Of a DNA stretch of 64,000 bases, positions 33,792 to 42,763 are shown piece by piece. The number at the start of each line of letters is the position of its first letter. Position 1 is the first letter of the stretch. The stretch spans positions 620,001 to 684,000 of the forward strand of contig CAXXHH010000003.1 in the NCBI GenBank assembly GCA_963663005.2, given 5' to 3'. Made by a program: the position numbers and the translations under genes. The notes below the pieces were generated by a model, which was not told where the DNA came from, did no database searches, and was given only the letters and a program-made list of their open reading frames with translations. Source of the stretch: CAINVV01 sp963663005 (GTDB taxonomy: Bacteria; Bacteroidota; Bacteroidia; Bacteroidales; Prolixibacteraceae).

Positions 33792-35645
33792 ATGCTAAAA
33801 ATTGCGTTAAGCTCTTTGTGGGTCGTTGTGCTTCTCACATTTGCTGCTGATCTCTATGCCCAAGAGGTTAAATTTGAAAAGTACAAGACCAATCCGGAAG
33901 TTCAAAAATCGCTGAATACTCTTCAGCAAATGTCCCCTACCAGAACAGCCCTCCACCGTATAGCTGTGAGTCCGGGGGGAGAGCCAGTTTATGTGCTGGA
34001 AATTGGGAAAGGTTTAAAAAACGTACCAGCAATATTTGTCGGCGCTAATTTTGAAGGGAAAACACCACTCTCGACCGAAGGAGCATTAGCGCTTGCCAAA
34101 ATGCTGCTCGATTCGTCTGCTTACACAAAAAACACCAAATGGTTTATCCTTCCTTTACCTAATCCGGATGCCACTGCCGGATTCTTTTCGAAAGTTAAAT
34201 GGGAACGGACCGTCAATGATTTAATCGTAAATGATGATAAGGACGACCAAGTTAACGAAGACGGACCGGATGATCTTAATGGTGATGGCTGGATTACCCA
34301 AATTCGCGTGGAAGATCCGGAAGGTGCTTACCTGATTTCAGACAAGGACCCGCGCAGCATGGTAAGAGCAGATCCGACCAAAGGTGAAAGAGGTAAATAC
34401 AAATTATATCCCGAAGGATTAGACAACGACGGCGATGGAGAAATCAATGAGGATGGCCCTGGGGGAATCAATGTCGGGATAAATTTTCCACATCTTTTTA
34501 AGACAAATTGGAAAGATACTGGTCTGTGGCCAGGCGAAGCCCCTGAAGCTTACGGTGTCATGAACTTTATATTCGATCATCCCGAAATTGCAATGACCTT
34601 TACGTTAGGTACTTCTGATTTTTGCATGTCACCTCCCCGTGGTGGGCGCAAAGGGGGCGCAAATATGGAAAACCTGAAAGTGCCCGCCAGATTTGCCGCA
34701 CGAATTGGAGCAGATCCGGAGAAAACCTATTCAATATCCGAGGTAGTAGAGTTATTTAAATCAGCTATGCCCAGCCGCGGCGGACGTGAAATGACGGCAG
34801 AAACCGTTGTGGACTTTCTTGGACTCGGTGCTTCCGTAAATCCATTGGAAGGCGATCTAAAATTTTATACGGATTTTTCCGAAAAATACAAGGCTTATCT
34901 GAAGGCAAAAGGAGGATCGACCGAGCGGATGGCAGCAGATCCTGATAAAGATGGCTCATTCGAGCTTTGGGCCTATTATCAGTTAGGTGTTCCATCTTTC
35001 AGCATGAATCTTTTTACTCCACCTAAGGCGGCTGAGCCAAGACCAAGAGAAGCTGGCGCCAGGGAGACAATGTCCAGAGATATGGCTCCAAGAACGGTCG
35101 AAGTTGACGACAAAGATAAAGCCATCCTAAACTATATCGACAAAAAACTGAACGGATCAGGATTCGCCAAATGGCAGCCATATAACCATCCTACGTTAGG
35201 GAAAGTTGAAATAGGTGGAATTGAACCCTTCATTACCAGTACACCTCCTGTTAATCAGGTCGATTCACTATGCAAGATTCAGCTTCCATGGTTATTGAAA
35301 CTGTCGACGAAGCTGCCCGACGTGCGACTGATGAATGAGACAATTACAGACCTGGGAGCAGGTGTTTACAGACTGGAGCTCTACGTCGAAAACAAGGGCG
35401 TTCTGCCCTATCCTACCGCCATGGGCTCCAGAAACAAACAACCATCTCCTGTTGTGATAATTCTGGAAGGCGAAAACATGCAATTTTTGGAAGGTTACAA
35501 ACGTACCCCGCTGGGAGATATTGGTGGCAACCAGGTGAAAAAAATTACCTACACCATAAAAACTACCAAAAAAACGGTGCTAAAAGCGAACATCGAATCG
35601 GTTCTGTTTGGCACTGATGTAAAACAAATTAAGATTGGAGGGTAA
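33792..35645 (+). CDS. M14 carboxypeptidase-like protein, apparently inactive
   Basis: 617 residues with signal peptide (SLWVVVLLTFAADLYAQ). It aligns by eye with the active M14 enzyme encoded next door, but all key positions are changed. The zinc motif H-x-x-E becomes Glu88...Thr91 (GANFEGKT), the Asn-Arg pair becomes Gly-Ile (NVGINFPH), the second zinc histidine is lost (FTLGTSDF), and the catalytic glutamate becomes Asn (SFSMNLF). Aspartate-rich loops (NEDGPDDLNGDGW, DNDGDGEINEDGPGG) look like calcium-binding inserts and are kept. It starts a two-gene unit; 2 nt separate it from the active copy. Probably a pseudoenzyme partner or substrate-binding subunit. Confidence 0.82.
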   Translation: MLKIALSSLWVVVLLTFAADLYAQEVKFEKYKTNPEVQKSLNTLQQMSPTRTALHRIAVSPGGEPVYVLEIGKGLKNVPAIFVGANFEGKTPLSTEGALALAKMLLDSSAYTKNTKWFILPLPNPDATAGFFSKVKWERTVNDLIVNDDKDDQVNEDGPDDLNGDGWITQIRVEDPEGAYLISDKDPRSMVRADPTKGERGKYKLYPEGLDNDGDGEINEDGPGGINVGINFPHLFKTNWKDTGLWPGEAPEAYGVMNFIFDHPEIAMTFTLGTSDFCMSPPRGGRKGGANMENLKVPARFAARIGADPEKTYSISEVVELFKSAMPSRGGREMTAETVVDFLGLGASVNPLEGDLKFYTDFSEKYKAYLKAKGGSTERMAADPDKDGSFELWAYYQLGVPSFSMNLFTPPKAAEPRPREAGARETMSRDMAPRTVEVDDKDKAILNYIDKKLNGSGFAKWQPYNHPTLGKVEIGGIEPFITSTPPVNQVDSLCKIQLPWLLKLSTKLPDVRLMNETITDLGAGVYRLELYVENKGVLPYPTAMGSRNKQPSPVVIILEGENMQFLEGYKRTPLGDIGGNQVKKITYTIKTTKKTVLKANIESVLFGTDVKQIKIGG

Positions 35646-35647
35646 TC

Positions 35648-37390
35648 ATGAGAAAATTATTCATTTTGATCACATTTTGCTTATTCACCTTCACGGTAGT
35701 TGCTGAAAACAAAGGCAAGATTGAAATTCCACTTCGATTTGACAGATACTACACATATGACGATGTTGTAGAAGCATTGAAACTGATGCACAGCACCTAT
35801 CCAAACCTGACAAAACTGGATTTGGTTGGAAAGAGTGAGGAAGGACGCGAAATTTATGCACTAACCATTAACAACCCCAAAACAGGTGAAGCGCTCTCCA
35901 AACCGGGAGTATATGTTGACGGGAACATTCATGGTAATGAAATACAGGCTGGCGAGGTATGTCTCTATTTTGCCAATATGTTGCTGACAAAATATGGAGA
36001 GAACGATAAAATCACCAAGGTTGTCGACAAAAATGCCTATTATATTCTTCCTGTAGTAAATGTCGACGGAAGGGCGCACTTTTTCAAAGATGCCCAAACA
36101 CCCAGTTCAGGACGGAGTGTCAGGGTTCCGAAGGACGATGATCGCGACGGATTGGTGGACGAAGATGGGCCGGACGACCTGGATGGAGACGGGAATATTT
36201 GCATGATGCGAATCAAAGACCCTCTTGGAGATTACAAAACTGATCCGGAAGACAGCAGATTGATGATCCCTGTCAAGCCGGGAGAAAAAGGAGAATGGAC
36301 CATACTGGGCGAAGAAGGCATTGATAATGACAACGATGGAAGAATCAATGAAGACAGCGAAGGATATCTGGATTGCAACAGAAACTGGGGTTATAACTGG
36401 CAGCCGCCGTATGTTCAGAGCGGTGCAGGCAATTTTCCGCTTTCCAGTACCGAGGCGAAAAGCATCGCAGCCTATATCCATCAACGTCCGAATATCCTCA
36501 TCAACTTCGCTTTTCATAATTCCGGCGGAATGTGGCTGAGAGCCCCTGCAGTCAAGGAAGAGAAAGTTGATTCGCGGGATGTCGCAGTTTACGATATTAT
36601 CGGCAAAAATGCCACAAAAATGACCCCGGGATACGTTTATCAGCCATCATATGATTTATATGACACGTTCGGAGATACCGACTCGCACATGTTCAACCTG
36701 GAAGGGTCGTATTCTTTTGTCGGAGAACTCTTCATCCGATCGCAGGAGACCTATCGGGATAATGTGGATAAGACAGTTCCCCCGGCTACTGAGAGTACGG
36801 GTGGCAGAAGGGGTGGAAATCCGGATGTTAGCAGGGAACAGTTAAAATTTAACGACTATCTTGGATTAAATGAGCTGTATAAAGACTGGAAACCGTATAA
36901 ACATCCTACCTATGGAGACATTGAGATTGGCGGCTGGGTAAAAATGAGTTCTCGCCTGCCTCATCCATTCATGCTTCCTGAATTAGTTCACCGCAATTCA
37001 ATGGTAGTGCTTTATGCCGCGGAGCAGACTCCTGAAATAAGTTTGGAAGTCTTCGATGTTAAGGAGATTGGAAAGAATTTGCATCAGGTAAGGGTTCGCC
37101 TTAAAAATGCCAAAGGATTGCCCTCCATGTCCAGCAAAGCAGTAAGCTCCAAACTTTACACTCAGGATATGCTCAGAATTACCGGCGCCAAAGTTATTGC
37201 ATCCGGAAGAATCACTGATCTCAGAACAGACAAAGTCAGCTATCAGGAGCACAGGCCCGAAGTGATTTATACTTCTGTGCCAAGTTATGGCTATTCAGAG
37301 TACCAATTTTTGGTTGAAGGAAAGGGAGAGATCACTGTGAACTATAAATCGCAGAAAGCAGGCAGTCAGTTAAAAACGGTCAAGCTTTAA
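35648..37390 (+). CDS. M14 family zinc carboxypeptidase, exported
   Basis: 580 residues with signal peptide (LFILITFCLFTFTVVAE). The full M14 active site is present: zinc ligands His95 and Glu98 (IHGNE) and His290 (FHNSGG), substrate-binding Asn244-Arg245 (DCNRNWG) and general base Glu360 (FVGELF). An insert between them holds aspartate-rich loops of the calcium-binding kind (DDDRDGLVDEDGPDDLDGDGN; DNDNDGRINED). It should remove C-terminal residues from peptides or act on peptidoglycan peptides in the periplasm or outside. It begins 2 nt after the inactive paralogue, so the two are made together. Confidence 0.92.
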   Translation: MRKLFILITFCLFTFTVVAENKGKIEIPLRFDRYYTYDDVVEALKLMHSTYPNLTKLDLVGKSEEGREIYALTINNPKTGEALSKPGVYVDGNIHGNEIQAGEVCLYFANMLLTKYGENDKITKVVDKNAYYILPVVNVDGRAHFFKDAQTPSSGRSVRVPKDDDRDGLVDEDGPDDLDGDGNICMMRIKDPLGDYKTDPEDSRLMIPVKPGEKGEWTILGEEGIDNDNDGRINEDSEGYLDCNRNWGYNWQPPYVQSGAGNFPLSSTEAKSIAAYIHQRPNILINFAFHNSGGMWLRAPAVKEEKVDSRDVAVYDIIGKNATKMTPGYVYQPSYDLYDTFGDTDSHMFNLEGSYSFVGELFIRSQETYRDNVDKTVPPATESTGGRRGGNPDVSREQLKFNDYLGLNELYKDWKPYKHPTYGDIEIGGWVKMSSRLPHPFMLPELVHRNSMVVLYAAEQTPEISLEVFDVKEIGKNLHQVRVRLKNAKGLPSMSSKAVSSKLYTQDMLRITGAKVIASGRITDLRTDKVSYQEHRPEVIYTSVPSYGYSEYQFLVEGKGEITVNYKSQKAGSQLKTVKL

Positions 37391-37455
37391 TAAGACTGAA
37401 AATAAATAAGCTCAAAAATAGCATATAGAATTTCGAAACCCTCAGCAAATTGCTC

Positions 37456-37483
37456 TTTGCACTTTTCATTTTTGCTATATTTG
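37456..37483 (+). promoter_or_regulatory. Bacteroidota promoter for the serine palmitoyltransferase gene
   Basis: The -7 box TATATTTG (37476-37483) is an exact TAnnTTTG match, with TTTG at 37456-37459, 16 nt upstream. It lies 32 nt before the GTG start. Confidence 0.5.
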
Positions 37484-37514
37484 GCGACTCAAACTAACAT
37501 TATAGTTACAAAAA

Positions 37515-38699
37515 GTGGGAATATTACAGGAAAAACTATCAAAATTCGATCTGCCTCGAAAAATTATTGATGCAGGGATTTACCCCTATTTCAGAGTTAT
37601 TGAATCCGATCAGGATACAGTAGTTACTATTGACGGCAAAAAAGTACTGATGTTTGGATCAAACAGCTATCTTGGTCTGACCAGTGATCCCAGAATCAAA
37701 GAGGCTGCGAAAAAGGCGATAGATCAATATGGAACAGGTTGTGCCGGCTCAAGGTTTTTGAACGGCACATTGGACATACATATAGAATTGGAGGAAAGAC
37801 TGGCAAAATTTACCGGAAAAGAAGGTGCACTCTGTTTTAGCACTGGTTTTCAGGTTAATCTGGGAGTTGTTTCTGTTCTTACCGGACGAAGCGATCACTT
37901 ACTGCTAGACGAGTTGGATCATGCCTCCATTATTGAAGGAAGCAGGCTATCTTTCTCCAGAGTGCTGAAATTTGGACACAATGACATGAAATCTCTGGAG
38001 AGCAAGCTTAAACATTGCACTCCGGATAGTCTGAAGCTCATTGTCGTCGATGGCATATTCTCCATGGAAGGTGACATTGTTAAGCTTCCCGAGATCGTAA
38101 AACTTGCAGAAAAATACAAAGCAACCATCATGGTTGACGATGCCCACTCGCTGGGAGTCATCGGTGTCAATGGTGCAGGTACGGCGTCTCATTTCGGCCT
38201 GACGGATAAAGTGGATTTGATTATGGGGACATTCTCCAAATCATTCGCCTCTCTGGGAGGGTTTATTGCCTCCGATAAGGACACCATCAATTTCCTTAAA
38301 CACAGCTCACGCTCACTCATCTTCAGTGCGAGCATGACTCCATCATCCACGGCGACGGTACTGGCAGCTCTTGACATCATGGAGAGCGAACCTGAAAGGA
38401 TCAAGCACCTGTGGGATGTAACGAATTATGCCATGAAAGGCTTTAAATCCAACGGATTCGATACCGGAAAATCTGAATCTCCAATCATTCCGCTATTTAT
38501 TCGTGACGAGATGAAGGCATTAATGCTGACGAAGATGTTGCTTGAAGACGGAGTCTTTGTTAATCCGGTTGTCTCCCCAGGTGTTCCCAAAGAAGACAGC
38601 CTTATCAGATACTCACTCATGGCAACTCATACCAAGGAACAAGTCGAAATTTCGATAGAGAAGATCACAAAAGCTGCCAGGAAGCTTGGAATTGTATGA
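37515..38699 (+). CDS. spt: Serine palmitoyltransferase-like alpha-oxoamine synthase
   Basis: PLP enzyme that condenses serine with an acyl-CoA to 3-ketosphinganine, the first step of sphingolipid synthesis, as in other Bacteroidota; cytoplasmic or membrane-associated. 394 residues from a GTG start (MGILQEKLSKFD, the usual family opening). Visible: the stacking His in ELDHASIIEG, the VDDAHSLGVIG motif (Asp and His to PLP) and the PLP lysine Lys242 in GTFSKSFASLGGF. The alternatives KBL and BioF share the fold, but the N-terminus and the neighbouring SDR favour the sphingolipid enzyme. Confidence 0.85.
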   Translation: MGILQEKLSKFDLPRKIIDAGIYPYFRVIESDQDTVVTIDGKKVLMFGSNSYLGLTSDPRIKEAAKKAIDQYGTGCAGSRFLNGTLDIHIELEERLAKFTGKEGALCFSTGFQVNLGVVSVLTGRSDHLLLDELDHASIIEGSRLSFSRVLKFGHNDMKSLESKLKHCTPDSLKLIVVDGIFSMEGDIVKLPEIVKLAEKYKATIMVDDAHSLGVIGVNGAGTASHFGLTDKVDLIMGTFSKSFASLGGFIASDKDTINFLKHSSRSLIFSASMTPSSTATVLAALDIMESEPERIKHLWDVTNYAMKGFKSNGFDTGKSESPIIPLFIRDEMKALMLTKMLLEDGVFVNPVVSPGVPKEDSLIRYSLMATHTKEQVEISIEKITKAARKLGIV

Positions 38700-38749
38700 A
38701 ACGAGCATGTAATATAATTACATCTAGAACATAAAAATTTCCACTTGCG

Positions 38750-38789
38750 AGTTCCATACGGCAATTAAAAAGTCAATTACTTAGGTATG
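38750..38789 (+). promoter_or_regulatory. Conserved leader upstream of the SDR gene (copy 1)
   Basis: The 43 nt from 38750 through the start codon match 52369-52411 at 35 of 43 positions, starting GTTCCATxCGGCAA and ending AATTACxTAxGTATGAAAA. The other copy lies in front of an unrelated outer-membrane protein gene. It is a candidate shared promoter or regulatory leader. Confidence 0.45.
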
Positions 38790-39596
38790 AAAAAAGTAAT
38801 CCTCATCACCGGTATTTCATCAGGATTCGGCAAAGAAACAGCTTCGTTGCTTGCCAAACAAGGGCACATTGTGTATGGCACGTTGCGAAAAGATACAGCG
38901 GCCGATCCTTTGGTGAAGACAGTGCTGATGGATCTCAACGACAGTTCTACGATCACCTCAGCCGTTGAAAAGATAATTAAGACTGAGGGACGGATCGATG
39001 TGCTGATCAACAATGCCGGAATGCATACAGGAGGTCCGATTGAGACATTGCCTCTTGATACTATCAGGCAGCAGATGAATACCAATTTTCTGGGGGTTGT
39101 ACAACTGATCCAGTTGGTATTGCCTGTGATGCGTAAACAAGGAGGAGGCAAAATCATTAACTTCAGTTCTATCGGCGGATTGATGGGACTTCCCTACCAG
39201 GGAATCTACTCCGCCGGCAAATTTGCTATCGAAGGAATGAGCGAAGCGCTTCGAATGGAGGTTAAAGAGTTTAAAATTAAAGTTGTCGTGATCAATCCCG
39301 GTGATTTTCACACCGCCAACTCTGCCAACAGGCGCGCATTTCTTGCCCCTACCGGGGAAGGCGACCCATACCAGAATCAATTTGCCAAGACCTTGTCGAT
39401 CATCGAGAATGACGAATCAAAAGGCTGGGAGCCAGTTATTTTGGCCAAAAAATTGGTAAAAATTGTAGACTGCCCAAATCCAAAACAAAACTACATCATC
39501 GCTTCTTTCGAGCAGAAATTGGCAGTTGTGATCAAATATATTCTTCCGGGAAAACTGTTCAGTAAGATACTTCGGGATCATTACGGAATAAAATGA
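38787..39596 (+). CDS. Short-chain dehydrogenase/reductase, possible 3-ketosphinganine reductase
   Basis: 269-residue classical SDR: cofactor loop TGISSGFG (residues 8-15), NNAG near 78, and catalytic Ser (NFSSIGG) and Tyr-x-x-x-Lys (YSAGK) near 130-150. The C-terminal extension ends KYILPGKLFSKILRDHYG, which may touch the membrane. It lies 87 nt after serine palmitoyltransferase in the same direction, so it could reduce 3-ketosphinganine. The fold alone does not prove this, and it carries its own conserved leader upstream. Confidence 0.8.
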   Translation: MKKVILITGISSGFGKETASLLAKQGHIVYGTLRKDTAADPLVKTVLMDLNDSSTITSAVEKIIKTEGRIDVLINNAGMHTGGPIETLPLDTIRQQMNTNFLGVVQLIQLVLPVMRKQGGGKIINFSSIGGLMGLPYQGIYSAGKFAIEGMSEALRMEVKEFKIKVVVINPGDFHTANSANRRAFLAPTGEGDPYQNQFAKTLSIIENDESKGWEPVILAKKLVKIVDCPNPKQNYIIASFEQKLAVVIKYILPGKLFSKILRDHYGIK

Positions 39597-39611
39597 CACA
39601 AAAGGCGGAGA

Positions 39612-39640
39612 GCGTCAGGATTTACATTGAAATCCGACGC
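39612..39640. terminator. Hairpin between convergent SDR and outer-membrane receptor genes
   Basis: GCGTC-a-GGATTT and AAATCC-GACGC form an 11-bp stem with one bulge and a 6-nt loop. It lies between the two stop codons. No T run follows on either strand, so it is a weak or unconventional terminator. Confidence 0.45.
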
Positions 39641-39710
39641 CCCCCAAATCCTCACCATTAACTACAGTAACATTGGGCAGGAACCCTGAACCGTAATTCT
39701 TGCAGATTAG

Positions 39711-42197
39711 TTATTGATTACTCTGACCTCCGCCCGTACTATTTTCGCCACTTTTCAGGTCATCATTTTTAATACCTCTTTTTGCCTTCTTGACTTCTCC
39801 CTTCATCTGCCCAAACCGGTATGAGAGGTTAAACCTGAGTACACGGCCGGAATAGTAGTACTTGCTATTTTGATAAAAGGAAGGATCGCTTAAGGTAGAT
39901 TCTTGCTTAATCCTGCTTCTGAAAGGTTCAGATATTGAAACAGTTGCAGTCAGCTTCTTCTTGAGCATCTCCTGAGATACGTTAAGGCTGGAATACCAAA
40001 ACATGGAAGATTTTCCCTGCAACATAATACGCGGAGAGTAAATTCCTCCGTAACCGGATATTGATCCGTTTTTCCAGGCTGTATAACGAAGATTGATGGA
40101 GCCATTATAATTGAATCCTTCATTCTTTAGATTCCGACCGTCATTACTCTCCAGCACCGTATATTTGATACCGATATTCGTACTAATATTGAATTTGGCG
40201 TTTGGCCTGAGCGACCCGTAAATATAAGTCCCAAAATTCTGATTTTTACCAATATTCTTGTAGGTTGTTGTCTTGACTCCCGTGGAAGAAATTGTTGCCA
40301 GCGATTCAATTGAATTGTTTGTCAAGGCTCCGTTTAAGCTAATGTTGAAGTTATATTTTCCAGCAAATTTCCCGTATGTAAGATCAAATGTATGTGAGAC
40401 TTCGGCTTGCAAATCAGGATTTCCGTAATTGATATTAAGTGGATCAGTATCATTGACATATGGGTTCAAATAATATATACTTGGCCGTGATAGTCTTTGC
40501 GTGTAGGAAAATTTAACATTCTGACCCTTATCCAAATTTTTTGAGATGGTCACATATGGAACCAGGTTGAACATTCTATTTTTGAAGGTTGTATCTTTTT
40601 TAGATCTGAAATACCCGTCATTTAGCGTGCCTTCCGCCCTCAGTCCGGTCTTGATACTGTACTTCTTGAGCTTCAAGACATAGCCGCCATATACCCCGAA
40701 AATATGCTGATCGTAATCGAGCATGTTATTTCTTGCCATATCCTGTATCCAGCTATTCTGCGCCGCGTCGAAAAGCGAAATCTGGGAATCGCTTACATTT
40801 TGCCTCAATATGTATTTTACGCCGCTTTCTATCTGGTGCATCTTGGTGAGCGGATCATAATAGTCGAGTTGAAATGTATGTTCCGTACCGGAAGCATCAT
40901 TGGCAGAACGTTGGCGATAAGAGTTGTAATTTAAAATGCCGTCAATCGAATTCTCACCATCGGTCTTCATTGGCGATCTGTCCAGTTTGTAAGAAACGGT
41001 GAATGACTTATCCGGCTTCTTAAAGGTTCTCTGATAGTCGATGTTACCGGATAAACTGCCACGGTTATTCAGTGATTTTGATAAGTTACTGAGTTTTCTG
41101 GTTAGTAGATGGTTTGTGTCATAGTCGCTCGTAGAAGATTCACCATCCGCAGTAAAATCGCCAGTATATCCCCAAAATGAGAGACTTACCAAATTCAGAG
41201 AATCGATCTCATAGCTGGCTTCGCCCATCCCCATATTTGCGGTGCCAAAATATTTATTAAATCCGTAGGTGTCGGAGTATCGGTTAGTGCTGCTTATAAA
41301 ATTCTCCCTGGATGAAAAATTTTCGCTCTTTGGCTGACGGAAGTCATTATACATATAGTTGACTGAGAAGCCGAATTTTTTGATTTTAGAAGTGGCATAT
41401 AGTCCGCCACTATATCCTCCCTGCGTATCCACTCCCGCATTGACCCGTCCCATGAAGCCTTCGAGCTGCTTTTTGGTTGTAATAATATTAATAATCCCAC
41501 CTGTTCCCTCTGCCTCGTATTTTGAAGAAGGATTGGTGATTACCTCGATATCTTTAATTGTATTGGCCGGCAGACTCTTTAAAACATCTTTAGGGTTCTG
41601 AGAGAGCATGGAAGAGTTCTTACCATTCAATAATATCTTGAAGTTAGAGGAACCTTTGATCTGAATATTGTCCTCGCCATCGACTGTGACGAGAGGGATT
41701 TTCCTGAGCATGTCCAGGGCATTTGAAGTCTTGGATTCAGGGTCGGCGTCAATGCTGTAAATAATCTTGTCGACTTCGGTTCTGACTAACGGTTTCTGCG
41801 CTACGACCTCCACCTCCGCAATTTTCTCTGTTCCGGTAAGTAGTTTAATCGTCCCCATATCCATTTTAACTGACTTTGCTTCCACACTCAACTCATTTTT
41901 GCTGGTTTGAAATCCGATTGACTGAACAAAAACGACATATTTCCCGATGGAATCCAGTGAGAACTCGAATTTTCCATTGACATCTCCAGCCAAACGCTTG
42001 ACAATCCCTTTCCCATTTTTGACGGTGATAGTAGAATATGGTACCGATTTACCCGATTCAGCTTCGGTGACTACACCCTTAATCTGGAATTTCCCGGGAG
42101 GGTAAGATGCAAAAAGAGGTGAAGAGAACATGGTTAAGCAAAAAACCAATGAAATTAGCAATCGAACTGATCTTGAATGAAAGGAATAATTACTCAT
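39711..42197 (-). CDS. TonB-dependent-receptor-like outer-membrane beta-barrel protein
   Basis: 828 residues: signal peptide (LLISLVFCLTMFSSPLFAS), a carboxypeptidase-regulatory-like domain at about 37-115 (FQIKGVVTEAESGKSVPYSTITV), and a plug-like region (SNALDMLRKIPLVTVDGEDNIQIKGSSNFKILLNGK, TIKDIEVITNPSSKYEAEGTGGIINI). A large barrel of the OMP_b-brl_3 type follows and ends in a Gly/Ser/Gln-rich tail, not an aromatic residue. Such proteins import or bind unknown ligands; no SusD partner is adjacent. It is followed upstream by a 566-nt gap. The ligand cannot be predicted. Confidence 0.9.
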   Translation of the reverse strand: MSNYSFHSRSVRLLISLVFCLTMFSSPLFASYPPGKFQIKGVVTEAESGKSVPYSTITVKNGKGIVKRLAGDVNGKFEFSLDSIGKYVVFVQSIGFQTSKNELSVEAKSVKMDMGTIKLLTGTEKIAEVEVVAQKPLVRTEVDKIIYSIDADPESKTSNALDMLRKIPLVTVDGEDNIQIKGSSNFKILLNGKNSSMLSQNPKDVLKSLPANTIKDIEVITNPSSKYEAEGTGGIINIITTKKQLEGFMGRVNAGVDTQGGYSGGLYATSKIKKFGFSVNYMYNDFRQPKSENFSSRENFISSTNRYSDTYGFNKYFGTANMGMGEASYEIDSLNLVSLSFWGYTGDFTADGESSTSDYDTNHLLTRKLSNLSKSLNNRGSLSGNIDYQRTFKKPDKSFTVSYKLDRSPMKTDGENSIDGILNYNSYRQRSANDASGTEHTFQLDYYDPLTKMHQIESGVKYILRQNVSDSQISLFDAAQNSWIQDMARNNMLDYDQHIFGVYGGYVLKLKKYSIKTGLRAEGTLNDGYFRSKKDTTFKNRMFNLVPYVTISKNLDKGQNVKFSYTQRLSRPSIYYLNPYVNDTDPLNINYGNPDLQAEVSHTFDLTYGKFAGKYNFNISLNGALTNNSIESLATISSTGVKTTTYKNIGKNQNFGTYIYGSLRPNAKFNISTNIGIKYTVLESNDGRNLKNEGFNYNGSINLRYTAWKNGSISGYGGIYSPRIMLQGKSSMFWYSSLNVSQEMLKKKLTATVSISEPFRSRIKQESTLSDPSFYQNSKYYYSGRVLRFNLSYRFGQMKGEVKKAKRGIKNDDLKSGENSTGGGQSNQ

Positions 42198-42763
42198 AGG
42201 AATAGTTTTAATAGGCGGAAATAATTTTTCTCTAAATAGATTTTCACAAGCACTAAATTATGACTATTATTTTAGTTATTTGATTAATTGCATAGTTAAA
42301 TTTTGTCAATTTACTTGAAAAATAATTAAATCAATCTTCGTTAACATATTGATATTACTACATTTATGAATATTTATATGTATTAATCATGTTCACAGAT
42401 TTGGCTCTGTGAGACTTAAGCTGTTTCGTACCGACACCTGATCGGTCTCAAGTGATAAAAAATTCATTCGCTTCTTTCATATATTACCACTGGAATGGCA
42501 GGAAAAAAAGAGTAAGAGGATTGAGCTTTGGGGTAAAACCGCGGAACAATATCTCGCTCGAAATTTTGTCAGGAGGGCAAATCCTAATTCAACGCAGAAA
42601 ATTTTGACAACAAACTAGTAAGGCAGCAAATATTTCCAGGAGATAGATTAACTTTAACACTGCAAATTATTCGGAGATTTGAGAGCGGTAAGACTGATGC
42701 TCTCAAGCTGAGATATTTGCACATCTGCCGATTTTTAAAATTGCCCACTAAATACTACTAAAA
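42198..42763. other. 566-nt intergenic region between divergent receptor and GH38 genes
   Basis: AT-rich over the first 200 nt, where promoters for both directions should lie, but I find no exact TAnnTTTG box facing either gene. A one-mismatch form (GATATTTG) occurs near 42710-42720 on the plus strand. The half nearest GH38 holds two protein-like open frames without start codons, listed separately. Confidence 0.6.
42442..42760 (+). pseudogene. Possible gene remnant without start codon
   Basis: Two overlapping frames read as protein-like sequence. 42442-42618 gives 58 codons with no ATG (segments DKKFIRFFHILPLEWQE and IELWGKTAEQYLARNF). 42588-42760 continues in the -1 frame (QQIFPGDRLTLTLQIIRRF, ALKLRYLHICRFLKLP) to a stop just before the GH38 start. 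Together they could be the end of a decayed gene of about 110 residues. I do not recognise the family, and chance open frames of this size do occur, so this is tentative. Confidence 0.2.

Noticed and set aside
37515..38699. Reading the alpha-oxoamine synthase as glycine C-acetyltransferase (Kbl) or BioF
   Set aside because: No threonine dehydrogenase or biotin genes are adjacent, and the MGILQEKLSKFD opening and following SDR fit serine palmitoyltransferase better; not fully excluded.
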